Origin: Streptomyces sp. TSRI0281
GTDB taxonomy: Bacteria > Actinomycetota > Actinomycetes > Streptomycetales > Streptomycetaceae
DNA length: 64,000 nt
Direction: 5' to 3'
NCBI RefSeq assembly: GCF_001905125.1
Contig: NZ_LWLE01000023.1
Coordinates: 339,376-403,375 of the forward strand
Part shown: positions 34,208-42,860 of the stretch, in pieces
How the letters are laid out: every line of letters starts with the position of its first letter
How positions within the stretch are numbered: the first letter of the stretch is position 1
Made by a program: the position numbers and the translations under genes
Notes under the pieces: generated by a model
What the model was told of the DNA's origin: nothing
What the model saw: the letters and a program-made list of their open reading frames with translations, nothing else
Database searches by the model: none

Positions 34208-35110
34208 ATGGCTGACTTCCCGAACCTTTCCCGCCGGGGCTTTCTCCACCGATCGGCGGCCGTGGGCGGACTGCTCGTCGTGCCCGGTCTGCTGGCCGCG
34301 TGCAGCAAGACCGACGCCGGGGCCACGGACGGCAAGGGCGCGCTCGACAAGCTCCGCAAGCAGGGCTTCGTCCGGGTCGCCTACGCCAATGAGGCCCCGT
34401 ACGGCTATCTGGAGGGCAAGGAGCTCAAGGGCGAGGCGCCCACCCTGCACCGGGAGATCTTCAAGGCGCTCGGCGTCGACGAGCTGAAGCCGACCCTCTC
34501 GGAGTGGGATGGCCTGATACCCGGACTCCGGGCGGGGAAGTACGACGTGGTCAGCGCGGGCATGGCGATCACCCCGGAGCGCTGCGCGAACGCCCTCTTC
34601 TCCGAACCGGAGTTCATCTCCCCGACCGCCCTGATGGTCAAGAAGGGCAACCCGAAGAAGATCACCGATCTGGCCTCCGCGAAGGCCGCCGGGATCACCG
34701 TCGGAGTGATGTCGGGTGCGGTCGAGGGCTCGTACGCCAAGGGGGCGGGCATCGCCGAGGGCAAGATCAAGTCGCTCCAGAAGCCGCAGGACGGCGCGGA
34801 CGCCGTCAAGGGCGGCCGGATCGACGCCTTCCTGCTGACCGGCATCTCGCTGCGCTGGCTGGCGAAGACCAACCCCGCCACCGAGGTCACCGAGGCGTTC
34901 GTCCCGGAGCTGGACGGCAAGCAGCAGTTCTCCCCGGGCGGCGCGGTGTTCCGCCGGGGCAACGAGGATCTGCGGGACGCGTTCAACCGCGAGCTGAAGA
35001 AGATCGTCGCGGACAAGTCCCGCTATGTGAGCCTCCTCCAGGAGTACGGCTTCGGGGCGACCGAGATCCCGCCGGCCACGCTGAAGACCGCGGATCTGTG
35101 CAAGGGCTGA
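34208..35110 (+). CDS. ehuB: EhuB-like ectoine/amino-acid-binding lipoprotein
   Basis: 300-residue family 3 solute-binding protein. The N-terminus combines a twin-arginine motif (RRGFLHRS) with lipobox LLAAC, so it is probably a Tat-exported lipoprotein. The body shows the EhuB pattern: VRVAYANEAPYGY, LIPGLRAGKYDVV, GMAITPERCANALFSEP and GVMSGAVEGSYAKGAG. Ectoine or hydroxyectoine is the ligand of characterised relatives; here it is inferred. ATG at 34208 with AGGAGA. First gene of ehuB-C-D-A. Confidence 0.78.
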   Translation: MADFPNLSRRGFLHRSAAVGGLLVVPGLLAACSKTDAGATDGKGALDKLRKQGFVRVAYANEAPYGYLEGKELKGEAPTLHREIFKALGVDELKPTLSEWDGLIPGLRAGKYDVVSAGMAITPERCANALFSEPEFISPTALMVKKGNPKKITDLASAKAAGITVGVMSGAVEGSYAKGAGIAEGKIKSLQKPQDGADAVKGGRIDAFLLTGISLRWLAKTNPATEVTEAFVPELDGKQQFSPGGAVFRRGNEDLRDAFNRELKKIVADKSRYVSLLQEYGFGATEIPPATLKTADLCKG

Positions 35111-35126
35111 CGGGGCGGACCACTGC

Positions 35127-35858
35127 ATGAGTGACTTCTTCTCCACTCTCGTCGATGAGTTCCCGCAGGTCCGCGCGGGTCTGTGGGTGACCCTCCAGGC
35201 CACCGTGCTGGGCTCCTTGCTGGCTCTCGCCCTGTCCTTCCTCCTCGGTCTGATGGCGGGCAGCCGGCTCCTCCTGGTGCGCGGCGCCTCCCGCGTCGTC
35301 GTGGAGTTCTTCCGCGGCACCTCCCTCTACATCCAGTTGTTCTGGCTCTACTACGCGATGCCGCCGCTGACCGGATACGAGCTGACGCCGCTGCTCTGCG
35401 GGGTTGTCGCCTTTGGCCTGAACTACGGGGCCTACGGCTCCGAGATCGTGCGCGGCGCCATCAACTCCGTACCGCGCGGGCAGTACGAGGCCGCCCTCGC
35501 GCTCAACCTCAGCCCGGCCCGGCGGATGCGGAAGGTGATCCTGCCGCAGGCGTGGGTGCAGATGATCCCGTCCTTCACCAATCTGCTGATCCAGCTGCTG
35601 AAGTGCACCCCGCTGCTGTGGCTGATCTCCGCGGCCGACCTGATGACCGTGATCCAGCAGCTGCGCGACCGCACCGGTGAGACCCTCACCGCGTATCTGA
35701 CCCTGCTGGCCGCCTACTTCGTCCTGGCCTATGCGCTGACCCTGCTGATGAACCTGCTGGAGCGGACCGCCAAGCGGCGGCTCGGGCTGCAGACGAGCGC
35801 GGGCAGCCTGCTCAAGAGCCGCAGCGCGACCACCACCGCCGTCGGAGGTGCCCGGTGA
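35127..35858 (+). CDS. ehuC: EhuC-like polar amino-acid/ectoine ABC permease
   Basis: 243 residues, HisMQ-type permease with about five TM segments (LQATVLGSLLALALSFLLGL first) and the EAA loop YEAALALNLSPARRMRKVIL. It starts 16 bp after ehuB and its stop overlaps the ehuD start (GTGA). A further hydrophilic C-terminal tail of 30 residues is present. It forms the membrane channel with EhuD. Confidence 0.8.
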   Translation: MSDFFSTLVDEFPQVRAGLWVTLQATVLGSLLALALSFLLGLMAGSRLLLVRGASRVVVEFFRGTSLYIQLFWLYYAMPPLTGYELTPLLCGVVAFGLNYGAYGSEIVRGAINSVPRGQYEAALALNLSPARRMRKVILPQAWVQMIPSFTNLLIQLLKCTPLLWLISAADLMTVIQQLRDRTGETLTAYLTLLAAYFVLAYALTLLMNLLERTAKRRLGLQTSAGSLLKSRSATTTAVGGAR

Positions 35859-36496
35859 ACGGCTTCGACTGGAACGCCGCCATGGACGTCCTGCCCCTGG
35901 TGCTCGAAGGCTTCAAGGTCACCCTGCTGGCGACCGTGCTCGGCACCCTCGTCGCGGCGGTCCTGGGACTGGCCGTCGCGGTGGCCGGACGGGCCCCGAG
36001 CAGGTTCGTGACGGTCCCGGTACGGGTCGTCGTGGAGTTCGTCCGCTCCACCCCGCTGCTCGTCCAACTGGTGGGCGCCGCCGCCCTGTTCACCTCGGTG
36101 GAGCCGCTGACCATCGGGATCGTGGTGCTGGGCATCCACTACGCCGCGTACACCTCCGAGGTGTACCGGGCCGGGATCGACGGCGTGCCCGAGGGCCAGT
36201 GGGAGGCGTGCCGGGCGCTGTCGCTGTCGCCGCGGCGGACCTGGCAGGCCGTGATCCTGCCGCAGGCGGTGCGCAATGTGCTGCCGGCCCTCGGCAACTA
36301 CGCGATCTCGATGTTCAAGGAGACCCCGTTCCTCGCCGTGATCATGGTGCAGGAAATGGTCTTCGAGGCCCGTAAGTACGGGGCCGACCACTTCGCGTAC
36401 ACCGAGGCGTTCACGCTCGCGGGCCTGGTCTTCCTGGTCGCGAGCTACCCCACGTCGCTGTTGATGAGAAAGCTGGAGAAGCGCCTTGGCCACTGA
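35855..36496 (+). CDS. ehuD: EhuD-like polar amino-acid/ectoine ABC permease
   Basis: 213 residues, HisMQ-type. TM segments at about 18-40, 55-75, 80-98 and 185-205; EAA loop WEACRALSLSPRRTWQAVIL. GTG start inside the ehuC stop and an 11-bp overlap with the ATPase start give a fully coupled set. Confidence 0.8.
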   Translation: MNGFDWNAAMDVLPLVLEGFKVTLLATVLGTLVAAVLGLAVAVAGRAPSRFVTVPVRVVVEFVRSTPLLVQLVGAAALFTSVEPLTIGIVVLGIHYAAYTSEVYRAGIDGVPEGQWEACRALSLSPRRTWQAVILPQAVRNVLPALGNYAISMFKETPFLAVIMVQEMVFEARKYGADHFAYTEAFTLAGLVFLVASYPTSLLMRKLEKRLGH

Positions 36497-37361
36497 ACCT
36501 CTCCCCACCGAGCCGCTCCCCCTCGGCCCTCCCCCCGTGCGGAAGACCACGGCCGCATCCCCCGAGGACACCGCCCCGGTGATCCCGGACACCGCCCGTC
36601 CGCTGGTCCGCTTCGACAACGTCGTGAAGCGGTACGGCGACCATGTGGTGCTGGACCGGCTGGACTTCACCGTGGAGCGCGGCGAGCACGTCACCCTGAT
36701 CGGCCCCAGCGGCTCCGGCAAGACGACGATCCTGCGGCTGCTGATGACGCTGGAGAAGGTCAGCGACGGGGTGATCTGGGTGGACGGCTCCCCGCTGTCG
36801 CACGTCCGCACCCCGGACGGTTCGCTGCGGCCGGCCGGTGAGAAACAGCTGCGCGAGTCCCGCAAGAAGATCGGGATGGTCTTCCAGCAGTTCAACCTCT
36901 TCCCCAACATGAAGGTGCTCCAGAACATCACCGAGGCGCCCATCAGCGTGCTGGGCAAGGACCGCGACGAGGCGGAGGCCCGCGCCCGCGAGCTGCTCGA
37001 CCTGGTCGGGCTGTCCGCAAAGATCGACGCGCACCCCTCCCAGCTCTCCGGCGGGCAGCAGCAGCGGGTGGCCATCGCGCGGGCGCTGGCGATGGAGCCG
37101 GAGATCCTGCTGCTCGACGAGGTGACCTCGGCGCTCGACCCGGAGCTGGTGGCCGGGGTGCTGGAGCTGCTGGGCGACATCGCCAGGAACACCGACATCA
37201 CCATGGTCTGTGTGACCCACGAGATGAATTTCGCCCGGGATGTCTCCAAGAAGGTGCTGATGTTCGACGCGGGCCGGGTGGTGGAGGCCGGTTCGCCGGA
37301 AAAAATCTTTACCGCCCCGGAGCACGAACGTACGCGCGAGTTCCTCAACGCGGTGCTGTGA
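36486..37361 (+). CDS. ehuA: EhuA-like ABC transporter ATPase
   Basis: 291-residue importer ATPase. Walker A GPSGSGKTT, Q-loop MVFQQFNLFP, signature LSGGQQQRVAIARAL, Walker B ILLLDEVTSALDP and the H-loop VTHEMNFARD are intact. A proline-rich 35-residue N-terminal tail precedes the domain. The start is TTG at 36486 inside ehuD; a later start after the tail cannot be excluded. Energises the EhuBCD importer. Confidence 0.85.
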   Translation: MATEPLPTEPLPLGPPPVRKTTAASPEDTAPVIPDTARPLVRFDNVVKRYGDHVVLDRLDFTVERGEHVTLIGPSGSGKTTILRLLMTLEKVSDGVIWVDGSPLSHVRTPDGSLRPAGEKQLRESRKKIGMVFQQFNLFPNMKVLQNITEAPISVLGKDRDEAEARARELLDLVGLSAKIDAHPSQLSGGQQQRVAIARALAMEPEILLLDEVTSALDPELVAGVLELLGDIARNTDITMVCVTHEMNFARDVSKKVLMFDAGRVVEAGSPEKIFTAPEHERTREFLNAVL

Positions 37362-37390
37362 CCTCGCCATTGAGGCACCGACCATGACTC

Positions 37391-37402
37391 TGGCATATGC
37401 CA
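37391..37402. promoter_or_regulatory. Perfect palindrome TGGCATATGCCA
   Basis: 12-bp perfect palindrome, 127 bp before the IclR start and 30 bp after ehuA. It could be the IclR-type regulator's own operator. A near copy is at 26197-26208. Confidence 0.4.
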
Positions 37403-37528
37403 TACGGGTGCGCCCCAGCTGACAGCGCCGGGGCGCATCCGCGAACTCGCCAACGGCCGCCCAACAAAGGCTTCTTGGCCGCTATCGTGGGGCGAAAGCT
37501 TGCGGTCACAACCTGGTAGGGGGAAACC

Positions 37529-38287
37529 GTGGCGTTGAAGCCCGAGCCGACCGCACCGTTCCACGCGGTGCAGTACGCCCTGCGTGTGCTCGAAACGGTC
37601 TCCAAGCACGGCGACGGTGTGACCGACGCCCGGATCTCCCGCGAGACGGGACTGCCCGCCGGGCACCTCGCCTCGCTGCTCCTGACGCTGCGCCGCGAGG
37701 GGTACGTCGAGCAGATCGCCGACGGCGCCTATGTCGCCGGCGCCGCGCTGCTGCTGCTCGGCTCCGGGGCGGCCCGCCGCCAGGCACTGGAGACCAAGCT
37801 CCAGGAGACCCTGATACAGCTGCGCGACTCGGTCGGCGCGGCGGTCTACTTCAGCAGGTACGTCGACGGGGAGATCCGGGTCACCCAGGTGGCCGACGGT
37901 CCCCTGACGCCCGCGGTCAACGAGTGGGTGGACTTCCGCTCCTCGGCGCACGCCAGCGCGGTCGGCAAATGCCTGCTGGCCCAGCTCGACCAGAACGGCC
38001 GCCGCGACCACATCTCCCGGCACCGGACGCCCCGGCTCACCTCGCGGACGATCACCAGCGAGAAGGTCCTCTTCTCCAAGCTGGACGCCCAGCCGGCGAC
38101 GGTCCCGGTGCTGGACCTCCAGGAGTACGCCGTGGGCACGGTCTGCGCGGCGGTGCCGCTGACGGCCGGGTCGGCGGCGGGCTGTCTGGCACTGTCCCTG
38201 CCGGTCGAGGACGCCCACCGGCTGCGGTCGGCGGCGGAGACGCTGAACCGGCGGGCGGCACCGGTGCTGCTGTCGATGGCGCTGTAG
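37529..38287 (+). CDS. IclR-family transcriptional regulator
   Basis: 252 residues: N-terminal winged HTH (about 15-75, VTDARISRETGLPAGHLASLLLTLRREGY) and the IclR effector domain (95-250, with FRSSAHASAVGKCLLAQL and GTVCAAVPLTAGSAAGCLAL). GTG at 37529 after TAGGGGGAAACC. It lies downstream of ehuBCDA on the same strand; control of that operon is plausible. The palindrome at 37391 is a candidate site. Confidence 0.88.
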   Translation: MALKPEPTAPFHAVQYALRVLETVSKHGDGVTDARISRETGLPAGHLASLLLTLRREGYVEQIADGAYVAGAALLLLGSGAARRQALETKLQETLIQLRDSVGAAVYFSRYVDGEIRVTQVADGPLTPAVNEWVDFRSSAHASAVGKCLLAQLDQNGRRDHISRHRTPRLTSRTITSEKVLFSKLDAQPATVPVLDLQEYAVGTVCAAVPLTAGSAAGCLALSLPVEDAHRLRSAAETLNRRAAPVLLSMAL

Positions 38288-38326
38288 GCGACCTCGCACG
38301 CGGCAGGGCGGCGGACGGTCCCGGCC

Positions 38327-38475
38327 CGTACCGGCCCAGGTCTCCGGCGGACAACGCCCCCGTACGGCCCAGGTCTCCGGCGGGCGTAGCCCCCGTACGG
38401 CCCAGGTCTCCGGCGGACGACGCCCCCCGTACGGCCCAGGTCCGCCGGACGACACCGTGGCGTACGGCCCGGTGG
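38327..38475. repeat. 33-bp tandem repeat, four to five copies
   Basis: GGCCCAGGTCTCCGGCGG units start at 38333, 38366, 38399 and 38433, with a decayed copy from 38466; spacing 33-34 bp. Noncoding, between the IclR gene and tRNA-Lys copy 2. Confidence 0.85.
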
Positions 38476-38550
38476 GCGGCGGCTCCGCGGGCCCGGCGGG
38501 CGCGTGTCATCAGCACCCCTGGAGACCAGGTATTATTTTCGAGTCAGCAG

Positions 38551-38624
38551 GCGCCGTTAGCTCAGTTGGTTAGAGCAGCTGACTCTTAATCAGCGGGTCC
38601 GGGGTTCGAGTCCCTGACGGCGCA
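38551..38624 (+). tRNA. tRNA-Lys(CTT), copy 2
   Basis: Same 74-nt sequence as the copy at 26974, anticodon CTT, no encoded CCA. The -10-like TATTAT lies about 20 bp upstream (GGTATTATTTTC), in a short AT-rich island. Confidence 0.98.
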
Positions 38625-38631
38625 CAGACAC

Positions 38632-38677
38632 CACACTGGGTGCTCTCCGTATCACGGGGAGCACCCAGTGTGTTTTT
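38632..38677 (+). terminator. Terminator of tRNA-Lys copy 2
   Basis: Stem CACACTGGGTGCTCTCCGT against ACGGGGAGCACCCAGTGTG with one G-T wobble, followed by TTTTT; a classical intrinsic terminator. Confidence 0.93.
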
Positions 38678-38760
38678 CGTGGTCGGCAGGTCCATCAGGA
38701 GTGCCGCCCGCGCGGCAGCGTAGGCACCCCTCACGGCCCCGCACGGTAACCGGTCAGGCG

Positions 38761-39351
38761 TCAGAACTTGACGTCCGAGCAGGCGTAGAACGCGTTGGTG
38801 GTGTCCGCGACGTTCCAGACGGCGAGGATGATGTGCTTGCCGGTCTTCTGGGTGGGGATCGTGCCCTGGTGGGTCAGCGTCGCCGGAGGCTGCTGGTTCC
38901 CGTACGGCACGGTCATGAACGGCTGCGATTCCAGGGCGGCCCGGGTGAGGGGCTTCGTGGAGTCCCAGCCGTTCTTGGTGATGTAGTAACGGAAGTCGCT
39001 CGTCGAGTGACGGGCGGTGAACTGCCAGCGGAAGCTGTAACCCTGCCCGCCGGTGACCTGGGTGGCGGGCCAGTTGCCGCCACGCGGGTCGTCCAGCTGG
39101 GAGAAGGTGCCGTTGCCACCCGAACAGATCTTGCCGTCAGCGGGACCCGACGCCGGGAAGCCCTTGGGCCCCTCGACGCTCTGCGGCTCCCACTGGATGT
39201 TGCCGCAGCCGGTGACCGTGCCGTTGGCACAGAGCTTCTGACGGCTGATGGGGGAATCCGTATAGCCGTGGCTGCTGGCGCTGCTGGTGGCGAGCACCGA
39301 AGCACCCGCGATCGCCAGGCCGACCACGGCCGCGCTTGCCCTTTTCCGCAT
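38761..39351 (-). CDS. AA10 lytic polysaccharide monooxygenase (LpmP-like)
   Basis: 196-residue secreted copper enzyme that oxidatively cuts chitin or cellulose. The signal peptide ends at ASS, leaving the histidine H28 as mature residue 1; with H115 (TARHSTSDF) it forms the copper histidine brace, and F188 (NAFYACSD) occupies the axial position. Single-domain, no carbohydrate-binding module. Position next to cslA-glxA matches the LpmP gene of other streptomycetes, which acts on cell-wall glycans during hyphal growth. ATG at 39351 after GAGGAG. A DasR-like site lies upstream. Confidence 0.93.
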   Translation of the reverse strand: MRKRASAAVVGLAIAGASVLATSSASSHGYTDSPISRQKLCANGTVTGCGNIQWEPQSVEGPKGFPASGPADGKICSGGNGTFSQLDDPRGGNWPATQVTGGQGYSFRWQFTARHSTSDFRYYITKNGWDSTKPLTRAALESQPFMTVPYGNQQPPATLTHQGTIPTQKTGKHIILAVWNVADTTNAFYACSDVKF

Positions 39352-39420
39352 TGCTGTCGCTCCTCAAGAACGTGGGGGATGTTCCATGAGCACTGCTCGA
39401 CTGCTGCGCGCGTGTCGTGC

Positions 39421-39431
39421 GGTCTAGACCA
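39421..39431. promoter_or_regulatory. DasR-responsive element-like site
   Basis: GGTCTAGACCA contains the 10-bp palindromic core GGTCTAGACC of the dre consensus recognised by DasR, the GntR-type regulator of chitin and N-acetylglucosamine use. It lies 70 bp before the LPMO start codon. The outer bases differ from the full 16-bp consensus. Confidence 0.75.
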
Positions 39432-39518
39432 AGGCCTAGATTATTGACGCGACGTGAACATGTCCAGACCAATGAGCATCGGATTCCGAAGCATCGTCAC
39501 GACGGTGTCCCGAGCCCC

Positions 39519-41210
39519 TCAGGCCCCGCCCCCACCGCTGCGGCCGGTGTAGAAAGCCACCGTCAGATCCTTGACCAGCGCCTTCCGTTCGTAGTCGTCG
39601 AGCTCCACGATGCCCCGTGAGGTCAGCCGGTTGACCGTGTCGTCGACCGCGTCCACGACCGAAGTCAGCACACTGTCGCGGTGCTTCGCGTCGATCGCGG
39701 CCACCCGGCGCCGCTGCATCGCCGCCGCGACCTCGGGGGCGTACTCGATCCCGGTCGGCTGCGCGGAGTAGACCTCGATGCCCACGGGCTCGCAGTCCGC
39801 CTTCAGCATCCGGGTCAGCGCGTCGCCCACCGCCTCCGCGTCGCGCAGGGTCGGGGCGTCCTCGTGGAACGCGTCGGCGGGCAGCTGTGAGAGGACCCGG
39901 GCCATGGCGGCCTCGACCTGCTCGCGCAGATACTCCTCGTGGTCCGCGACCCCGAGGGCGGCCCGCACGGTGTCCTTGATCCGCCAGACGACCAGGACCA
40001 CGACGCGCAGCGCCGTACCGTTCGCGTCCACGGCGCGCAGCGACTCGCTGCGCCAGTGCCGCAGCCGTACGTCGACGCGGCGGCGCAGCAGCAGCGGGGA
40101 GACCCAGAGCAGGCCGGTGCGCCGGACACTCCCCCGGTAGTCGCCGAAGAGGGTCAGCACCCAGGCGTACCCGACGCGTCCGCGGCCGAGACCGCCGAGC
40201 GCGAAGAGCACCACGGTCACCAGGAGGGCGAGCACCGCCCAGGCTCCGATGCCGATGCCGTGGTACGGGCGGGAGCCGAGGCCGAGCCGGGCGAGCGCGG
40301 CGGCGGGCAGCGCCCCCACCCACCACAGGGTGGCGAGGCCCGCGGCGAGCCCGGCGGCCCCGGTGAGCAGCGCGGCCCAGCCGGGCAGCACCGGGCCGGG
40401 CCGCTCGACGAGCCGGGGGTCGCCGAGCGGGGAGGGCCGGGTCGGCGCCTGCACCTGGGCCCGCGCGTGCGCCGGGGCCCGGGGCGCACGCGGCTCGGGC
40501 GGACGCCGTACACCGGGGGTCCGCTCCGAGCGGGACGGGCGCCCGGCCACCGCCACCGGGAGCGTGGCGGCGCCGGTGTCCTCCCGCTCGTCGCGGAAGA
40601 GCAGGTGTACGGGGATGGAGGCGGTGGTCTCGTTGGCGATGACCGAGTGCCGTCTGCCCGTCTGCCGGCGTGAGTCGCCGCCGGGGGCGGCGGGCAGGGT
40701 CACGGGGGTGATCCCGGTGTCCGGCTCCCCGCCGCCGAGGCCGAACGGGCCGTCAGCACCCCGCACCGGTACGGAGACCGTGGCCGACACCGCCCCGAGG
40801 GCGGACGCGACGGCCCTTCCGGGCGCCGTCGCCGCCCCGGGCACGACGGTGCCTCCCTGGATGACGGCACCTCCGGCGGCGACGGACCCTCCGGGGGCGA
40901 GGTTCAGCACGAGATCCAGGCCGGGGCCGTCGGAGTCGGGGCCGGAGCCGGATCCGTCGGAGCGGGCGGGATCGGAGCGGGCGGGGGACGTCGGGGACGC
41001 CTGGGACGCCTGGCCCTCGGCGGGCCAGGGGACCGCCGCCCCCGCCGGGGAGGGGGCCGTCCCCGGACGCGGCGCGGACCGGGGCTGCCCGGACCGTTCC
41101 GGCTGCCCGGAGGGGCGGGCTGGCCGCGGGTGGTTCTCGTCTGCGTTCACCGGTTCCCGTTCCTTTCCGTTCTCCGGGGGCCCGGAGCTGTCCGACACCG
41201 TGGGTCGCAT
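39519..41210 (-). CDS. SPFH/band-7 domain membrane protein
   Basis: 563 residues. The first 260 are disordered and rich in P/S/G/A. Two TM segments follow (PGWAALLTGAAGLAAGLATL and GAWAVLALLVTVVLFALGG), then an SPFH/band-7 domain (about 350-540: VVVLVVWRIKDTVRAALGV, VEAAMARVLSQLP, ADCEPVGIEVYS), which faces the cytoplasm. SPFH proteins scaffold membrane microdomains. The start is ATG at 41210, as GGAGG lies five bases before it; a GTG 14 codons earlier has no ribosome site. Part of the csl region, 167 bp upstream of the LPMO on the same strand. Confidence 0.82.
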   Translation of the reverse strand: MRPTVSDSSGPPENGKEREPVNADENHPRPARPSGQPERSGQPRSAPRPGTAPSPAGAAVPWPAEGQASQASPTSPARSDPARSDGSGSGPDSDGPGLDLVLNLAPGGSVAAGGAVIQGGTVVPGAATAPGRAVASALGAVSATVSVPVRGADGPFGLGGGEPDTGITPVTLPAAPGGDSRRQTGRRHSVIANETTASIPVHLLFRDEREDTGAATLPVAVAGRPSRSERTPGVRRPPEPRAPRAPAHARAQVQAPTRPSPLGDPRLVERPGPVLPGWAALLTGAAGLAAGLATLWWVGALPAAALARLGLGSRPYHGIGIGAWAVLALLVTVVLFALGGLGRGRVGYAWVLTLFGDYRGSVRRTGLLWVSPLLLRRRVDVRLRHWRSESLRAVDANGTALRVVVLVVWRIKDTVRAALGVADHEEYLREQVEAAMARVLSQLPADAFHEDAPTLRDAEAVGDALTRMLKADCEPVGIEVYSAQPTGIEYAPEVAAAMQRRRVAAIDAKHRDSVLTSVVDAVDDTVNRLTSRGIVELDDYERKALVKDLTVAFYTGRSGGGGA

Positions 41211-41265
41211 TCCCGCCTCCGTCGTGTCCGTTCCGTCATGTCCGTCCGTCACGCGAAGGGATCCG

Positions 41266-42558
41266 TCACGCGAAGAGCCGGCGCCAGGTCTCCGGCCCGG
41301 GGTATCCGTCGGCCGCGCCGCCGCGCCAGCCCTGGGCCCGCTGGAACGCCTCGACGTTGCGGCGGTCCGGCTCGCCCCAGCGCGGCCCCGGCCCCGACAC
41401 GTAATGCTTGCCGTAGCCCTTCTTCACCAACTGTTTGCCGAGCCTGTCGACATGGCCGCTGGACTGACCGGGCTTGAAATAACCGGGCCCGGGGAACGGG
41501 ACGGCCGTATTCGCGCTGCCGCCCGCACCCGTGGCGGGGATGTCGCGCCCGGTGCCGTTCACCAGGAGGCGCCAGGTGTGCGGGCCGGGGAGACCGTCCG
41601 CCTCCTTGCCCTTCCAGCCCTGGGCCTTCTGGAACGCCTGGGTCGCCCGCTTGTCCGCGTCGCCCCAGGCGGCCCCCGGACCCACCTTGTAGAACCGCTT
41701 CCCGCCCCGCTCGATCAGCATCTTCCCGAGCTGGGTGACGTACTTGTTGCTGGCGCCGGGGCCGAATTTCCCGGCGCCGGGGAAGCTCGTGGACGATCCG
41801 CTGCCGCTCGTCCCCCCGGTGAGCCCCTTGTACCGGTAGGCCACGTATTTGGATGAGTTGTTCCAGTACGCCATGGGGGTCGACTGCTTGCGTGTGTTCG
41901 GGCGCGCCTGCTCGTAGGCGATGTAGTGGCTGTGGGTGTGGTCGGTCCAGCCGCCGAAGATCGTGACGTGGGAGCCCTTGGACGGGTCGGCCGGATTGTG
42001 GAAGAGCAGCATGTCGCCGGGCTGGAGCTCCGAGCGGGAGATCCGCGTCCCGTAGGCCGCGAGACTCCCCGTCCATTCGTTGCCGCCGAGGTTCCAGGCC
42101 ATCGACACGAAGCCGGAGCAGTCCTGGCGGTACCCGTCCGACCAGTACTTCGCCATGCTGTACGGAACTTTCGCGGACACCCACTTCTTGGCCCGGTTGA
42201 TGATGTCGGCCCGGGTGGTCTTGCGCAGGCCCGATGTCGAGGACGGTGGCCCGGACGCCCCGGAACCGACGAGTGGTCCCGCCTCGCCCTGCGGGGTGGC
42301 CGGTTCGGGGTCGGCCTTCTCGTCCGTCCGGGCGGCTCCGGCGGCGTGGTCGGCCGCGACCGCCGCCTCGACGGCCCCGCTGGACAGGCACACCCCGGCG
42401 GCCGTGGCCAGGACGAGCGCACGGCGCGCGCCGTGCGCGGCCGGGTGGCCGCCGTGCCGCACCGGCAGGGCCCTGGCGGCGGTGCGCCGCTGCAGGGCGC
42501 ACCCCGCACAGATGCAGTCGATGGTGGGTTCGTACTCCTCGAAGACCGGCACAGTCAT
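41266..42558 (-). CDS. NlpC/P60-like amidase with two peptidoglycan-binding repeats
   Basis: 430 residues. An N-terminal cytoplasmic segment has an odd C15-C17-C20 cluster, then a TM or signal helix (47-63). An NlpC/P60-type domain at 115-245 has catalytic C147 in QDCSGFVSMAW and H197 in KGSHVTIFGGW. Two copies of a 75-residue C-terminal repeat follow (FPGAGKFGPGASNKYV.., FPGPGYFKPGQSSGHV..), each ending GLPGPHTWR or GYPGPETWR; these are wall-binding units seen in streptomycete hydrolases. ATG at 42558 with GGAGGGG. 55 bp upstream of the SPFH gene. Confidence 0.85.
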   Translation of the reverse strand: MTVPVFEEYEPTIDCICAGCALQRRTAARALPVRHGGHPAAHGARRALVLATAAGVCLSSGAVEAAVAADHAAGAARTDEKADPEPATPQGEAGPLVGSGASGPPSSTSGLRKTTRADIINRAKKWVSAKVPYSMAKYWSDGYRQDCSGFVSMAWNLGGNEWTGSLAAYGTRISRSELQPGDMLLFHNPADPSKGSHVTIFGGWTDHTHSHYIAYEQARPNTRKQSTPMAYWNNSSKYVAYRYKGLTGGTSGSGSSTSFPGAGKFGPGASNKYVTQLGKMLIERGGKRFYKVGPGAAWGDADKRATQAFQKAQGWKGKEADGLPGPHTWRLLVNGTGRDIPATGAGGSANTAVPFPGPGYFKPGQSSGHVDRLGKQLVKKGYGKHYVSGPGPRWGEPDRRNVEAFQRAQGWRGGAADGYPGPETWRRLFA

Positions 42559-42743
42559 GCGATTCCCCTCCGCACTCGTCAAGATCTTTGGGCGCATGTG
42601 CAACGGGCGTCAGTGTCTCAACTCTCCTGACATATCGCATTTTGACGGACCAATGAGAAAAAACGACCATCCGACAGGGCGTGGCGGCCGGGAAATGGTT
42701 CGGAGCACGCTTCGAGGTCGGGTAGAGTTCTCCAGGTCAGCAG

Positions 42744-42817
42744 GCGCCGTTAGCTCAGTTGGTTAGAGCAGCTGACTCTTAATCAGCGGGTCCGGGGTTC
42801 GAGTCCCTGACGGCGCA
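42744..42817 (+). tRNA. tRNA-Lys(CTT), copy 3
   Basis: Same 74-nt sequence as the other two copies, anticodon CTT. TAGAGT upstream is the -10 candidate. The eight bases before it (TCAGCAG and the first base) match copy 2. Confidence 0.98.
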
Positions 42818-42823
42818 CGCACA

Positions 42824-42860
42824 GTCGAAGCCCCCTCACCGAGCGTGAGGGGGCTTCGAC
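42824..42860 (+). terminator. Terminator of tRNA-Lys copy 3
   Basis: Perfect 16-bp stem GTCGAAGCCCCCTCAC / GTGAGGGGGCTTCGAC with a five-base loop. Confidence 0.9.

Noticed and set aside
35729..38455. 908-residue antisense frame opposite ehu and IclR genes
   Set aside because: Covers five coherent plus-strand genes; compositional artefact.
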